From Aureispira sp964404215 (GTDB lineage: Bacteria > Bacteroidota > Bacteroidia > Chitinophagales > Saprospiraceae), in assembly GCA_964404215.1 (NCBI GenBank), contig CAYOJF010000042.1, positions 1 through 43,097 on the forward strand: 43,097 nt of DNA. Direction: 5' to 3'. The notes under the pieces were generated by a model, which saw only the letters and a program-made list of their open reading frames with translations, searched no databases and was not told where the DNA came from. Below, in pieces: positions 26,566-34,929 of the stretch. Each line of letters opens with the position of its first letter. Positions within the stretch are counted from its first letter, which is position 1. The position numbers and the translations under genes are program-made.

Positions 26566-28431
26566 CTACTTTCTAGGGGTAGCTTGACGTTTTTCTGTAT
26601 CTTTAGTAATACCAGCTGTATTTTTAGGAGTAGGTAATTGATCTGTATTGATAATAGGTAATTGTTGCGGAGCAGCCTTGGTTGTTTTGGCTCCTTCTTC
26701 TACATTCTTGTTGTAGAACATTCCTTTGGTAGCAGGTTGATTGTAGAGTTGAGGACTGATGTATTTTCCTTTTCTACTACCTGTTTTCTCTACTACATCT
26801 ATGCTTTTAGATGGGTTTTGTTGTATATAGCGGTCATTTCTGTCGGCATATACTGTCCAAGATACTTTGGTATTTGGGACACCAGCGACTACAAAGGTAT
26901 TGCCTTGTATTTCTTCTTTTATGTAAGGTTGTTGAGGTGTACCAATTGCGGTTAGTTGGTAACTATAATCTTTGTTGATAGATTCAAAATAAGATGGAAG
27001 TTCTACTGTTGCTTGTCCATTGGCATCTAACTGAATAACTCCTCTATATAAATTAAGTACCTCATTAGATTCGACCGAAAAATGTTTGAGCATTTTATTT
27101 TCAGGGTCTTGAGGGTGATCTATAATAAATGTTTTTGCACCTGCTGCTCCCATATCATTCTGTGAAAAAACACCATACCAACCACCACTACCACGTACTC
27201 CTATTCCACTTCCAGGAGCAGGGGTAGAAGAGCCTTGTACTCCTATATGATCATCAAGGTCAGTTCCAGTATAAGAAAAATCAGCCACTGAAATAATTCC
27301 AGTTATTGTATTGCTTTGATTTTGTCCTACAAATACGCCACCTTGACCATTACTGACTCCAAAGTAATTGACATCCGTATTATTTACTCCATTGAGATTG
27401 ACCTCAATACCTCTACCACTTACCCCTTCGTGAGTGACTAGTATACCATGAGAAGGACCAAACTGTGTTCCAGAAAACAGTCCACCAAATATAGTATTTC
27501 CCACAATAGCAGTTTGAGTATTGACGGTAGCTCTAAATCCAAAGCCATCTCCACCAGTAGTTGGAGTTGTAGCGTTATCTACATTGATAAATGTATAGCC
27601 ATCTCCATCTTGTCCATCCATAGTAGTGATAGAACCTGCTCCTCCAGCTACGTTATCCATAAAATGAAAACTTCCAATTTTTGCTCCAGGGGTATTGGTG
27701 AAGTTATTGTACATACCAATATTGCCTGTATTATTAAATACACCCCCACCTGTGCCTGTAATATTATTGAAAAGTCCCCAGCCACTACCAGTAGCATTGA
27801 CGCTAAAGCCATCTCCTGTACCATCATGACGAACAAATACTCCTGCACTAGCATTCGTTGCATTACTTAGAGTAATAAGATGCCCAGAACCAGTACCTGC
27901 ATGAAGCAGACGATGTCCTGTACTCGCATTCGCAGTGTTTTGAAGGTCGGTGTAGATTCCCATACCTGTTCCAGAGTGAAATAAAAGATACCCTTCGGAA
28001 ATATTAGCAGCATCAAGATAAGCATCCACTCCTCTAGATAATGCACCTGTACCATCTTGGTCAATCTGTATAGCTGAGGCATTAGCTCCGTTGTTGGTTT
28101 GGAGTAGAAATAGACCAAGACCTAACCCCGCATTATTAGAAACCATATTGGGGCTAGCATTAGTAGCATTTAGACTTTGAGCTTCCAAGCTTATTCCATT
28201 ACCACCGTTTCTGACCCACATAGCATTTCCCCCATTAGCAGGATTAATAAACCTCAGTTCTAGTCCATTACCATTAGCATTGTTGTGGTCAATACCAACG
28301 GCATCTACTCCAGCAGTTTGTTCTATATGCAATTTAGAGGTAGGAGTATTCGTACCTATCCCTACATTTTGAGCATAGGTAGTTTGTAGTAGGCCTGTAG
28401 TTAGTAAGGCAAGTAAAAATTTCTTGTTCAT
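26566..28431 (-). CDS. Exported beta-helical repeat protein (tail-fibre-like)
   Basis: A 621-residue exported protein. A signal peptide ending TTYAQ is followed at once by NVGIGTNTPTSKLHIEQ, the usual opening of Bacteroidota proteins that resemble phage tail fibres. The centre (about residues 140-260) contains repeats of about 25 residues with the core HxGTGxG...NATNAS (for example FHSGTGMGIY, LHAGTGSGHL, RHDGTGDGFS), which suggests a right-handed beta-helix or beta-solenoid. Further turns rich in Gly, Asn and Thr follow to residue 430. The C-terminal part (LNLYRGVIQLDANGQATVELPSYFE) resembles the usual ending of such proteins; the last sixty residues are Pro/Thr/Lys-rich and disordered. It lacks a T9SS sorting domain and an endosialidase chaperone. 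Probably a surface or adhesive structure; no substrate can be named. Confidence 0.75.
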   Translation of the reverse strand: MNKKFLLALLTTGLLQTTYAQNVGIGTNTPTSKLHIEQTAGVDAVGIDHNNANGNGLELRFINPANGGNAMWVRNGGNGISLEAQSLNATNASPNMVSNNAGLGLGLFLLQTNNGANASAIQIDQDGTGALSRGVDAYLDAANISEGYLLFHSGTGMGIYTDLQNTANASTGHRLLHAGTGSGHLITLSNATNASAGVFVRHDGTGDGFSVNATGSGWGLFNNITGTGGGVFNNTGNIGMYNNFTNTPGAKIGSFHFMDNVAGGAGSITTMDGQDGDGYTFINVDNATTPTTGGDGFGFRATVNTQTAIVGNTIFGGLFSGTQFGPSHGILVTHEGVSGRGIEVNLNGVNNTDVNYFGVSNGQGGVFVGQNQSNTITGIISVADFSYTGTDLDDHIGVQGSSTPAPGSGIGVRGSGGWYGVFSQNDMGAAGAKTFIIDHPQDPENKMLKHFSVESNEVLNLYRGVIQLDANGQATVELPSYFESINKDYSYQLTAIGTPQQPYIKEEIQGNTFVVAGVPNTKVSWTVYADRNDRYIQQNPSKSIDVVEKTGSRKGKYISPQLYNQPATKGMFYNKNVEEGAKTTKAAPQQLPIINTDQLPTPKNTAGITKDTEKRQATPRK

Positions 28432-28568
28432 ACAATGTAGTAGTTTTAGTGTTTGAAAAAAATAATAAGTAGTGTAGTTATAATGCGTCGTGTTTACATT
28501 AAATTTACATAAATACTTTGTGATATCGAATAATTATTTAATATAAATATTATACCAAAAACCATAAT

Positions 28569-29270
28569 ATGTCCTGGTGGAAGAATATTTCAGAACCATT
28601 AATAGAACTTTTTTATCCTAATTTGTGCTTTGCTTGTCAAAAAAAGCATGCTCCTAAGGATAGTTCGATTTGTATCAGCTGTGAATATCATATCACTCCA
28701 ACAGGGTACCATTTACTAGACGAAAATCCTGTGTTAGAACGTTTTTGGGGGCGTGTAGAACTTCAGCATGCTGCTACTTGTTTTGCTTTCAACAAAGGTG
28801 GTTTGTTACAGAAGCTGATTCATCAACTCAAATATGAAAATCAACCACAAGTTGGGATTGAGTTAGGAAAAATACACGGAGCGATGTTGAAGGAAACACC
28901 TATTTACCAATCTATAGATTACATTGTGCCTGTGCCATTACACCCTAAGAAACAACATCAACGAGGATATAATCAAGCAACCATGTTTGCCGAAGGGCTG
29001 AGTCAGACGATGAATATTCCCTGTTTGGAAACTTGCTTGGTTCGAACGGACTATACGGATAGTCAAACCAAAAAATCTCGTCTAGATCGTTTTGCGAATG
29101 TTCAGAATGCTTTTGAAGTGAAAGAGCAAGACCAAATCAAGGGGAAACACCTCTTATTGGTAGATGATGTAATTACTACAGGGGCTACACTAGAGGCTTG
29201 TGCTCTACAATTATTAGCAGTAGATAATGTGCAAATTAGTTTGGCTGCTATCGCCCTAGCGAGCCAATAA
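28569..29270 (+). CDS. comF: ComF-family phosphoribosyltransferase-like protein
   Basis: A 233-residue ComF-type protein, related to the amidophosphoribosyltransferase fold and needed for uptake of transforming DNA in species where it was tested. The zinc-ribbon cysteines are Cys20, Cys23, Cys35 and Cys38; DYIVPVPLHPKKQHQRGYNQA and the PRPP-binding LLLVDDVITTGAT (195-207) are all present. No other competence gene lies nearby. The end converges on the ATP-grasp gene with only 17 bases between the stops and no visible terminator. Confidence 0.93.
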   Translation: MSWWKNISEPLIELFYPNLCFACQKKHAPKDSSICISCEYHITPTGYHLLDENPVLERFWGRVELQHAATCFAFNKGGLLQKLIHQLKYENQPQVGIELGKIHGAMLKETPIYQSIDYIVPVPLHPKKQHQRGYNQATMFAEGLSQTMNIPCLETCLVRTDYTDSQTKKSRLDRFANVQNAFEVKEQDQIKGKHLLLVDDVITTGATLEACALQLLAVDNVQISLAAIALASQ

Positions 29271-29287
29271 GTACTTTACTATCTAGT

Positions 29288-30025
29288 TTAGAAATCATTA
29301 TAATCTCTAGTATTGGTTAGTTCTGCCCATCTAGCAGATAAAAATTTAGCATAATTAATCGCTCCAATACCATAAGTGCCTAAAGAATGGCCATCATTTA
29401 CCTCCACAAGGTAGGTTTTGCCATCAGCCGCTAAACCAAAGTCAATTCCATAAGCTGCAGGAGCGGATTGAAAGGCTGTTATCGCTGATTGGACTACAGA
29501 TAGGTCAATTTTATTGTCCCAATCGCCTTTATATCGTCTGATATCGAGGATACTGCCATAACGTACAAAGCAACGCCATTCTGTACGAAAAGGTAATATC
29601 TCTGAGCAAATAACAGGCGTAGGTTTTTCTTGATTCATCAACCCAATAAAATCTTTGAAGGTGCTAAAAATCTTTCCTGTGAATTTTTTAGTATCCTGTT
29701 TGGGTTTCATGAATAGATTCCATTGTTCGGGGTGTCTAAAAACCTCTTCTAGGGTACTATCCCATATTTTTCTACCCAAATAAGAGCGGAGTTCTGGAGG
29801 ATAATCTAAGTCTTGTTGTAGATGAGGAATGCCTAGTTGAGCTAATCGTTGTTTGATATAGCCGATTCCTCCTACGACCACCTCTTCTGCTACCAGTTTT
29901 TCAATCTGATCTAGTGTATGGTAGGGAATGGTATGCCATCCGAGTTTAGTAAATCCTTCGTTTGCCAAGTAGGCATTTACATTATAAAAATTACCTGTAG
30001 AGTCTGTTTGTATATAAGCTACCAT
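29288..30025 (-). CDS. ATP-grasp domain protein (R2K-like clade)
   Basis: A 245-residue protein with ATP-grasp features: WNLFMKPKQDTKKFTGKIF (ATP-binding Lys region), EILPFRTEWRCFVRYGSILDIRRYKGDW and the metal-binding end AAYGIDFGLAADGKTYLVEVNDGHSLG, in which Asp, Glu and Asn occupy the usual positions. The WRCFVRYGSILDIRRYK stretch, with conserved Arg and Lys, fits the R2K clade of ATP-grasp enzymes; this is recognition by eye. Such enzymes ligate an amine or carboxylate to an ATP-activated carboxylate, but no substrate is known here. It starts only three bases after the end of the CYTH gene, so the two form an operon and probably one pathway. Confidence 0.8.
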   Translation of the reverse strand: MVAYIQTDSTGNFYNVNAYLANEGFTKLGWHTIPYHTLDQIEKLVAEEVVVGGIGYIKQRLAQLGIPHLQQDLDYPPELRSYLGRKIWDSTLEEVFRHPEQWNLFMKPKQDTKKFTGKIFSTFKDFIGLMNQEKPTPVICSEILPFRTEWRCFVRYGSILDIRRYKGDWDNKIDLSVVQSAITAFQSAPAAYGIDFGLAADGKTYLVEVNDGHSLGTYGIGAINYAKFLSARWAELTNTRDYNDF

Positions 30026-30028
30026 GAA

Positions 30029-30547
30029 TTACATTTTATGTAAGAGCAAATCACTATAAGATACAGCAATTAGATCAGTTTGTTTTATGCCAAATAAGTT
30101 CATATAATATTGGCATTGTTCCTGTAGTTTTTCTTTCCCAATAGTTCCTGTCTTGTCAATAGCTTCTATTTCTACAAATTGTCCAAGATCTTTGACTTCA
30201 TCCACATGGAATTTGACATTATCAATAAAGAAAATTTTTCTTTTTTTGTCTACGACTACCAAGACACCTAGAGCAGCAGTGAGTGTTGCTTTTAGGTCTG
30301 GACTTTCTTTGGGACGATAGTAAGTTATTTCAGAAGTTTTTGGTCCTTCTTGATTGGTTCTATTATAATGAATGAGTGCATTTTCGATATTACCTTGGCG
30401 TAGTTTTAGCCGACCAGTAGGGACATTGAAGTAGGTATCAATTTGATGATCTTCTCCTCTAAAATCTGCGGATAATTTTTGGAGTTGAGCGATGACTTGT
30501 GCAGATTGACTGCTGTGTGCCTTTATTTCTATATTAATCCAGTTCAT
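30029..30547 (-). CDS. CYTH-domain protein (class IV adenylyl cyclase/thiamine-triphosphatase-like)
   Basis: A 172-residue protein with CYTH features: WINIEIKAH at the start, a DTYFNVPTGRLKLRQGN hallmark, YYRPKESPDLKATL, and a C-terminal KFHVDEVKDLGQFVEIEAIDK, which is the usual metal and phosphate-binding part. The N-terminal ExExK motif of the family reads NIEIK, so its first Glu is replaced by Asn, while the rest looks intact. CYTH enzymes bind triphosphates (adenylyl cyclase, thiamine triphosphatase, tripolyphosphatase); which activity applies here cannot be told. It is the upstream gene of the ATP-grasp partner. A MITE-like element lies immediately upstream and may supply or affect the promoter. 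Confidence 0.82.
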   Translation of the reverse strand: MNWINIEIKAHSSQSAQVIAQLQKLSADFRGEDHQIDTYFNVPTGRLKLRQGNIENALIHYNRTNQEGPKTSEITYYRPKESPDLKATLTAALGVLVVVDKKRKIFFIDNVKFHVDEVKDLGQFVEIEAIDKTGTIGKEKLQEQCQYYMNLFGIKQTDLIAVSYSDLLLHKM

Positions 30548-30594
30548 TTTATTCTTTTTTGTAATATTATTTTGGGATGATCCAACAAAACTAA

Positions 30595-30755
30595 GAGCAT
30601 GTTTAAAATTGTATTTTTCAATAATATGAGTACCATTTTTTTGCTAATTGAGACTCATTTTTTGATGAATAGCCTTAGCTATTGAGCAAAAAATAGACGA
30701 AAAGTAGTAGAAAAAGGGATTTTATATTATGAATTAAGATAAATTTAAACATGAT
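30595..30755. mobile_element. MITE-like palindromic element (161 bp)
   Basis: Terminal inverted repeats CATGTTTAAA (30598-30607) and TTTAAACATG (30744-30753) flank an imperfect palindrome; with the outermost bases, 12 of 13 positions match. A central hairpin AATAGC-CTTA-GCTATT (30668-30683) has the same centre as the termini, and TTTTTTGCT 30637-30645 with AGCAAAAAA 30685-30693 adds a further pairing. Direct repeats CTAA (30591-30594 and 30756-30759) flank the element and may be a target duplication. It has no coding capacity. Together this is the form of a miniature inverted-repeat element; the family is not identified. Confidence 0.55.
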
Positions 30756-30757
30756 CT

Positions 30758-30797
30758 AAAAAAGCCATTTCGTCTATGGAAGACGAAACGGCTTTTT
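30758..30797 (-). terminator. Terminator of the 437-residue coiled-coil protein gene
   Basis: Stem 30759-30775 with 30781-30797 (17 positions, one A/C mismatch), loop 5 nt, with T residues following on the minus strand (A run 30758-30763). It starts right at the end of the MITE-like element. Confidence 0.85.
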
Positions 30798-30824
30798 AAT
30801 GAATTATTTATTATTGGCAAATAA

Positions 30825-32138
30825 TTACTTGATAGCGTTATGAGCGTCTATTCTTTCTCTTCTAGAGTCGAGTAAGGCTTGGAGTTTTTCCATTTCCTTT
30901 TTATCTTTTCCTGCCACTCCTATCATGGCGAGTTTAGTCAATTGGCTATCTGCTTTGTCAAATTCTTCTGACCACATATATCCTTCTGCCAGCATAAGAT
31001 GGGTTGCCTTGATTACTTTTTTGTTGATTCTAGCTTTCTTGCTATCAGGATCTGCTTCTTGCATTGCTTTATCCCAAGAAGAAGTTGCCTTTGCGATGGC
31101 TTCTACTGCTTTATCTTTTGTATCCGTATTGTTTAGTTTGCGGTAGCCACCCATTGCTTGTTCGTAAGCATCAGCGTATTCAGGGTAGTTCATTTTGCGG
31201 TGTGTAAACAATTTAATCATCGTCTCTCTTTTCATAGTAGGATAGCCAAAGTTGTCGTTTAGTTTCACTTGTACGGCTTTCATAGTAGCCGCTACGACAT
31301 CTTCTTGTAGTTTTTGCTTCAGATTAATATTGCTATTCATGGCGTTGACCGCTCCAGCAGCATTACTAAACATTTTTTTTCCAGTATACGTTTTTGCTTC
31401 TCCACCTACGATTTCGTCTAGTAATGTTTTTCCAGAAGGGGCAATAACTTGAACATGAACAGGCTGTTTGTAAGTCATGGTACCATAGTACTCAGTAACT
31501 TTCACATAACTATCACCACTTTTTTTACTAACTGTCTTACTTTTCGCTACAGGTTCTCCTCCTTCGAATGCTTTGAGGGTAGCGATAATTTGCAAGGCAT
31601 TGTTATTATCCTTATTTAAGCCTTCAATAACCAAATATTGTCCTGCTAGTGTGTTAACATCATATTCTTTTGGGTAGTTTGGTTCTGGTACAAAACGGCG
31701 TTGAGGTTCACCATGATACGGCTTAGAAGGTAAAGGTATAATACGTCTTTGAGGAGCATCTTTAGTAATTAAAAAGCCACCTTCACGATATTTTTTCATA
31801 TCTTCTTTGTATTGGGCGTCAGCTGTTGCTTGCTGTTCTTTGTGTACAGCTAATGCTTGCACATAAGACTCTTCTTTTTGTTGGCGAACGGCTTCTTTAT
31901 TGTTGATTGCATATTGGTAATCTGCTTCTGCCTGTGCTAGATCTGCCTGATACTGATTGCGTAGGGCATCAATCTCAGATTGGTAACCTAATACAGCTGT
32001 ACTAGAGTAATTGGTTACCCCTTTGACTGGGTTAGTAGGATATTGAATATAATCAAATGAAACTTTCTTCTTGGTTACTTGCTGTGCAAATAGCCCAATC
32101 GAATTAGCAATAAATAAGAGTGATAAAATGTACTTCAT
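30825..32138 (-). CDS. Exported coiled-coil protein of unknown function
   Basis: A 437-residue protein with a signal peptide ending LFAQ (about residue 19). QVTKKKVSFDYIQYP opens the mature part. Residues about 55-115 are a charged helix with heptad character (QYQADLAQAEADYQYAINN...), followed by a Pro-rich stretch with two PQRR(F/I) units. The remainder is helical and, towards the C-terminus (ATHLMLAEGYMWSEEFDKADSQLTKL), resembles a TPR hairpin. No family is recognised. A periplasmic or outer-membrane-associated role is likely from the signal peptide. Confidence 0.75.
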   Translation of the reverse strand: MKYILSLLFIANSIGLFAQQVTKKKVSFDYIQYPTNPVKGVTNYSSTAVLGYQSEIDALRNQYQADLAQAEADYQYAINNKEAVRQQKEESYVQALAVHKEQQATADAQYKEDMKKYREGGFLITKDAPQRRIIPLPSKPYHGEPQRRFVPEPNYPKEYDVNTLAGQYLVIEGLNKDNNNALQIIATLKAFEGGEPVAKSKTVSKKSGDSYVKVTEYYGTMTYKQPVHVQVIAPSGKTLLDEIVGGEAKTYTGKKMFSNAAGAVNAMNSNINLKQKLQEDVVAATMKAVQVKLNDNFGYPTMKRETMIKLFTHRKMNYPEYADAYEQAMGGYRKLNNTDTKDKAVEAIAKATSSWDKAMQEADPDSKKARINKKVIKATHLMLAEGYMWSEEFDKADSQLTKLAMIGVAGKDKKEMEKLQALLDSRRERIDAHNAIK

Positions 32139-32435
32139 AACAGTTTTTTAATATTTAATTGAAATTGAATTCTACATTGGGTCTAAACGAAATAAAGGGT
32201 AACAGAGACTACAAAGTGATGTCATTACCTTGTTGATGACCTATTTATCAAAAATTAGTCCAAATCTTATATTGTAAAGATAAATACCTTTGGTAGAAAA
32301 AATGAGGTACTTAAGCGTTTTTATAACTTTTTTGTCAACTACTTTAAGTTATTTTGGTACTAAGAGTATCGAATACGCTATACAAAAAAATTGAGGCACA
32401 GAATTGCCTCCCCACACATTATATATATAATCAGA

Positions 32436-33668
32436 ATGGATTCAATCACACAAGCAGCTTTAGGAGCGGCTGTCGGCGAGGCCGTATTAGGCAAAAAAAT
32501 AGGGAATAAAGCAATTTTGATTGGTGCCATTGCAGGGACAATACCTGATTTGGATGTATTATCTCGTCTTTTTGTTGATAATCAAATTTATGGATTGATT
32601 TATCATAGAGGAATTACACACTCTATCTTGTTTACGATATTGGCGGCCCCTTTATTTGGTGCATTGACCTGGTGGTACTACAAAAAGGGCTTCAATAAAA
32701 TTAGAGCAGTACAGTCTTTTATTGGTGTATTTTGGGCTTTATTTTATGCGGCTATTCTGGCAGGTATAGCAGCATTAGTTTATTACACTGGAAATGTATT
32801 TTCGATTGGAATGTTATTGTTGACAATCGGGTTAGGTGTTCCTATACTCAAAACATTGTACCAAAATATCAAGTTTTTACCCAAAAAGGACTCTACCGTC
32901 AGCATGACTCAATGGTCTATGCTTTACTTTTTTGCATTTTTGACCCACTGGATAATTGATGCTTGTACGGCGTATGGGACACAGATATTTGAGCCATTCT
33001 CTAGATATAGAGTTGCTTTTAATAATATTTCGATCGTAGATCCATTGTATACGGGCCCTCTTTTGTTAGGACTTTTTATTGCATTTTTTGCCAAAAGGGC
33101 AGGTAAGCGAGCCTTTTGGAATTGGTTTGGGGTATCGTTATCTACTTTGTATATGGGATTTACTTTTTACGCCAAATCAATGGTGAATGATATTGTAGCT
33201 CGAAACTTAGAAAAACAGGGAATAGAAGCAGAAACTTATATAACTTATCCTTCTATTTTTAATACCGTACTATGGCAAACAACAGTAGTTACTAAAGATG
33301 CTTATTATTATGGAATGTATTCTTTTATGGATGAAGATGAAGAAATATCGTTTACAAAATTGCCTCAAAATCATGACCTGATCGAAAAGTATAAAGACGA
33401 CGAGTTTGTTGGCATTTTGCTGTGGTTTGCACAAGGGTATTACAATGTGATTGAGAAAGAAGATGGAACGCTACTATTCAATAATTTACGTTTTGGTCTA
33501 ATGGGAACGACCAATGAGAATACACCTGTAGAAGATCGATATATTTTTAGATTTATACTCAAACCCAATGAAAAAGGTATAGATGTAAAGCAAGATGAAG
33601 ATGTAGAACGAATCAAAATGGAAGAAATGGCTCCCGCTCTTTGGCAGCGAATCAATGGGCACAAATAG
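32436..33668 (+). CDS. DUF457/YdjM-type membrane-bound metal-dependent hydrolase
   Basis: A 410-residue membrane protein of the YdjM type (LexA-regulated in Escherichia coli; enzymatic activity not proven). MDSITQAALGAAVGEAVLGKKIGNKA, GTIPDLDVLSRL and HRGITHSIL are the diagnostic segments; the conserved Asp and His residues probably bind metal. About six membrane helices follow in residues 65-260, then a soluble C-terminal tail of about 150 residues, longer than in YdjM. I took the ATG at 32436, which starts at the family motif, rather than a TTG at 32391. A promoter-like TACCTTTG lies at 32285-32292 without a clear -33 box, and a 6-bp hairpin (GAGGCA 32393-32398 with TGCCTC 32405-32410) sits in the leader. 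Confidence 0.88.
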   Translation: MDSITQAALGAAVGEAVLGKKIGNKAILIGAIAGTIPDLDVLSRLFVDNQIYGLIYHRGITHSILFTILAAPLFGALTWWYYKKGFNKIRAVQSFIGVFWALFYAAILAGIAALVYYTGNVFSIGMLLLTIGLGVPILKTLYQNIKFLPKKDSTVSMTQWSMLYFFAFLTHWIIDACTAYGTQIFEPFSRYRVAFNNISIVDPLYTGPLLLGLFIAFFAKRAGKRAFWNWFGVSLSTLYMGFTFYAKSMVNDIVARNLEKQGIEAETYITYPSIFNTVLWQTTVVTKDAYYYGMYSFMDEDEEISFTKLPQNHDLIEKYKDDEFVGILLWFAQGYYNVIEKEDGTLLFNNLRFGLMGTTNENTPVEDRYIFRFILKPNEKGIDVKQDEDVERIKMEEMAPALWQRINGHK

Positions 33669-33940
33669 GTCTTTAGATCACTTACTTTTGCCCTCCAAAA
33701 TAGGAATTGATAATGCTTTAAAAATAGTAACCTGAAGCTCAAACGAAAGGAATATTTGGGAAAAAAGCATGAAAAGTGAATTGATCAAATAGATAATTTG
33801 ACAAGGACTATAGAGATGAGATAGAAAAGATCGGGTTATCTTTTGAATAGTCGATCAGTAAAGACTTTGGGACATGAAATAATTTAGTTTGTAAGGGGGG
33901 GCAGAAGTATTTTTTAGTATGATTTAATAGCTTTTTTTTT

Positions 33941-33989
33941 TTAAAACTTACCAGATGCCAAAACTTTTGGCAGGGGTGAAGAGTTTTAA
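33941..33989 (+). promoter_or_regulatory. Nested stem structure upstream of the lipoprotein gene
   Basis: An outer 8-bp stem TTAAAACT/AGTTTTAA (33941-33948 with 33982-33989) encloses a perfect inner hairpin TGCCAAA/TTTGGCA (33956-33962 with 33966-33972), with ACC/GGT able to pair between them. An eleven-base T run lies just before it and eight A residues shortly after. It lies 65 bases before the start of the gene at 34054. The gap 33669-34053 holds no gene. The structure could act in RNA or as a protein-binding site; this is inference. Confidence 0.35.
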
Positions 33990-34053
33990 CAAGTAGAAAA
34001 AAAACTAATCCAATTGCAATATTGGAATAAAACATTAACTAAAAAAAAATAAT

Positions 34054-34749
34054 ATGAAAACCTACAAATTAATGCTTCCACTTCTTGCATCTGTCATGAT
34101 AATTAGTTGTGATAGTAACGATAATACGACGGCTAATCAATCAAATGGTGCAGCAGTAGTGAGCGACATAGATAAAGACAATTATAATACTGATATCAAT
34201 CAAACTAATGAGGCGTTAGCCTATACTATTGATGAGAATTATCGGTTTTACCCGACACGTCCAGCTGATTTGGAGATGAAGAATGACAATGATGAAATAG
34301 ATACAGAGGTAAAAGAGTCATCTAGTACAACAGCTGCCACTTCAACACGCAAGAAGAATATCGCTCCTTCTAGCGAAAATAAGACTGATGAAAAAGATCA
34401 GAAAGGTAATAATAAAGGCTATAGTGCTGTGTCAGTAAGTAGTACAACTTACTATCGTCCAGATAAACGTAAGAGACCTAATAGAGCAGATGCATTAGTA
34501 GGTACTTGGAAAAATGACGAATTGACAATTCATTTGTATCAGAGTGGTTTAGCAAAAGAAATTATCAATAATGAAGGGAGTACACCACAGAAATCTTATA
34601 GAAGTTGGTCGGTAAAAGGGAAAGACAAAGAGCTTTGCTTGATTACCTCTAAAGATGGCGTCGAAAACTGTTATGATATGTTGATTATCAATCAAGAACA
34701 ACTCCAACTGAATATGTATGACCAAAAAATAGTATTAGATAAACAATAA
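34054..34749 (+). CDS. Lipoprotein of unknown function
   Basis: A 231-residue protein with a lipobox (ASVMIISC, Cys at residue 19), followed by a low-complexity polar linker (Asp/Asn/Thr/Ser/Lys, about residues 20-140) and a C-terminal globular domain of about 80 residues beginning ALVGTWKNDELTIHLYQSGLAKEI. GTWKND...LTIHLYQSG and the later ...KDKELCLITSKDGVENCYDMLIIN, with two Cys, resemble the small lipocalin-like 'YXwGxW' domains found in many Bacteroidota lipoproteins. The gene stands alone with its own terminator. Its function is unknown. Confidence 0.75.
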   Translation: MKTYKLMLPLLASVMIISCDSNDNTTANQSNGAAVVSDIDKDNYNTDINQTNEALAYTIDENYRFYPTRPADLEMKNDNDEIDTEVKESSSTTAATSTRKKNIAPSSENKTDEKDQKGNNKGYSAVSVSSTTYYRPDKRKRPNRADALVGTWKNDELTIHLYQSGLAKEIINNEGSTPQKSYRSWSVKGKDKELCLITSKDGVENCYDMLIINQEQLQLNMYDQKIVLDKQ

Positions 34750-34791
34750 TAAATACTGAACTATAATTTTACCTCAATAAGTTAGGTTGAT

Positions 34792-34830
34792 AAAAGCTTT
34801 CTAGAACTATGATTCTAGGGGGCTTTTTTT
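34792..34830 (+). terminator. Terminator of the lipoprotein gene
   Basis: Stem 34792-34806 with 34813-34827 (15 positions, three of them G-U in the plus-strand RNA), loop CTATGA, with seven T residues at 34824-34830. Confidence 0.85.
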
Positions 34831-34860
34831 ATACTAGTAATTGTAGAGCGTTCTTAGTTC

Positions 34861-34903
34861 AAAAAAAGAATGAGCCACCCACATGAAAGGGAGACTCATT
34901 CTT
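34861..34903 (-). terminator. Terminator of the metalloprotease gene
   Basis: Stem AAGAATGAG/CTCATTCTT (34866-34874 with 34895-34903, plus an inner CCC/GGG) followed on the minus strand by a T run (A residues 34861-34867). Confidence 0.85.
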
Positions 34904-34929
34904 AGACCATGTTGACGTGTGTTATATCA

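Noticed and set aside
27448..27870. 140-residue plus-strand frame inside the repeat protein gene
   Set aside because: Antisense shadow of the repetitive minus-strand gene 26566-28431; Ser/Cys/Ile-rich composition is that of reverse-complemented Gly/Asn/Thr codons.
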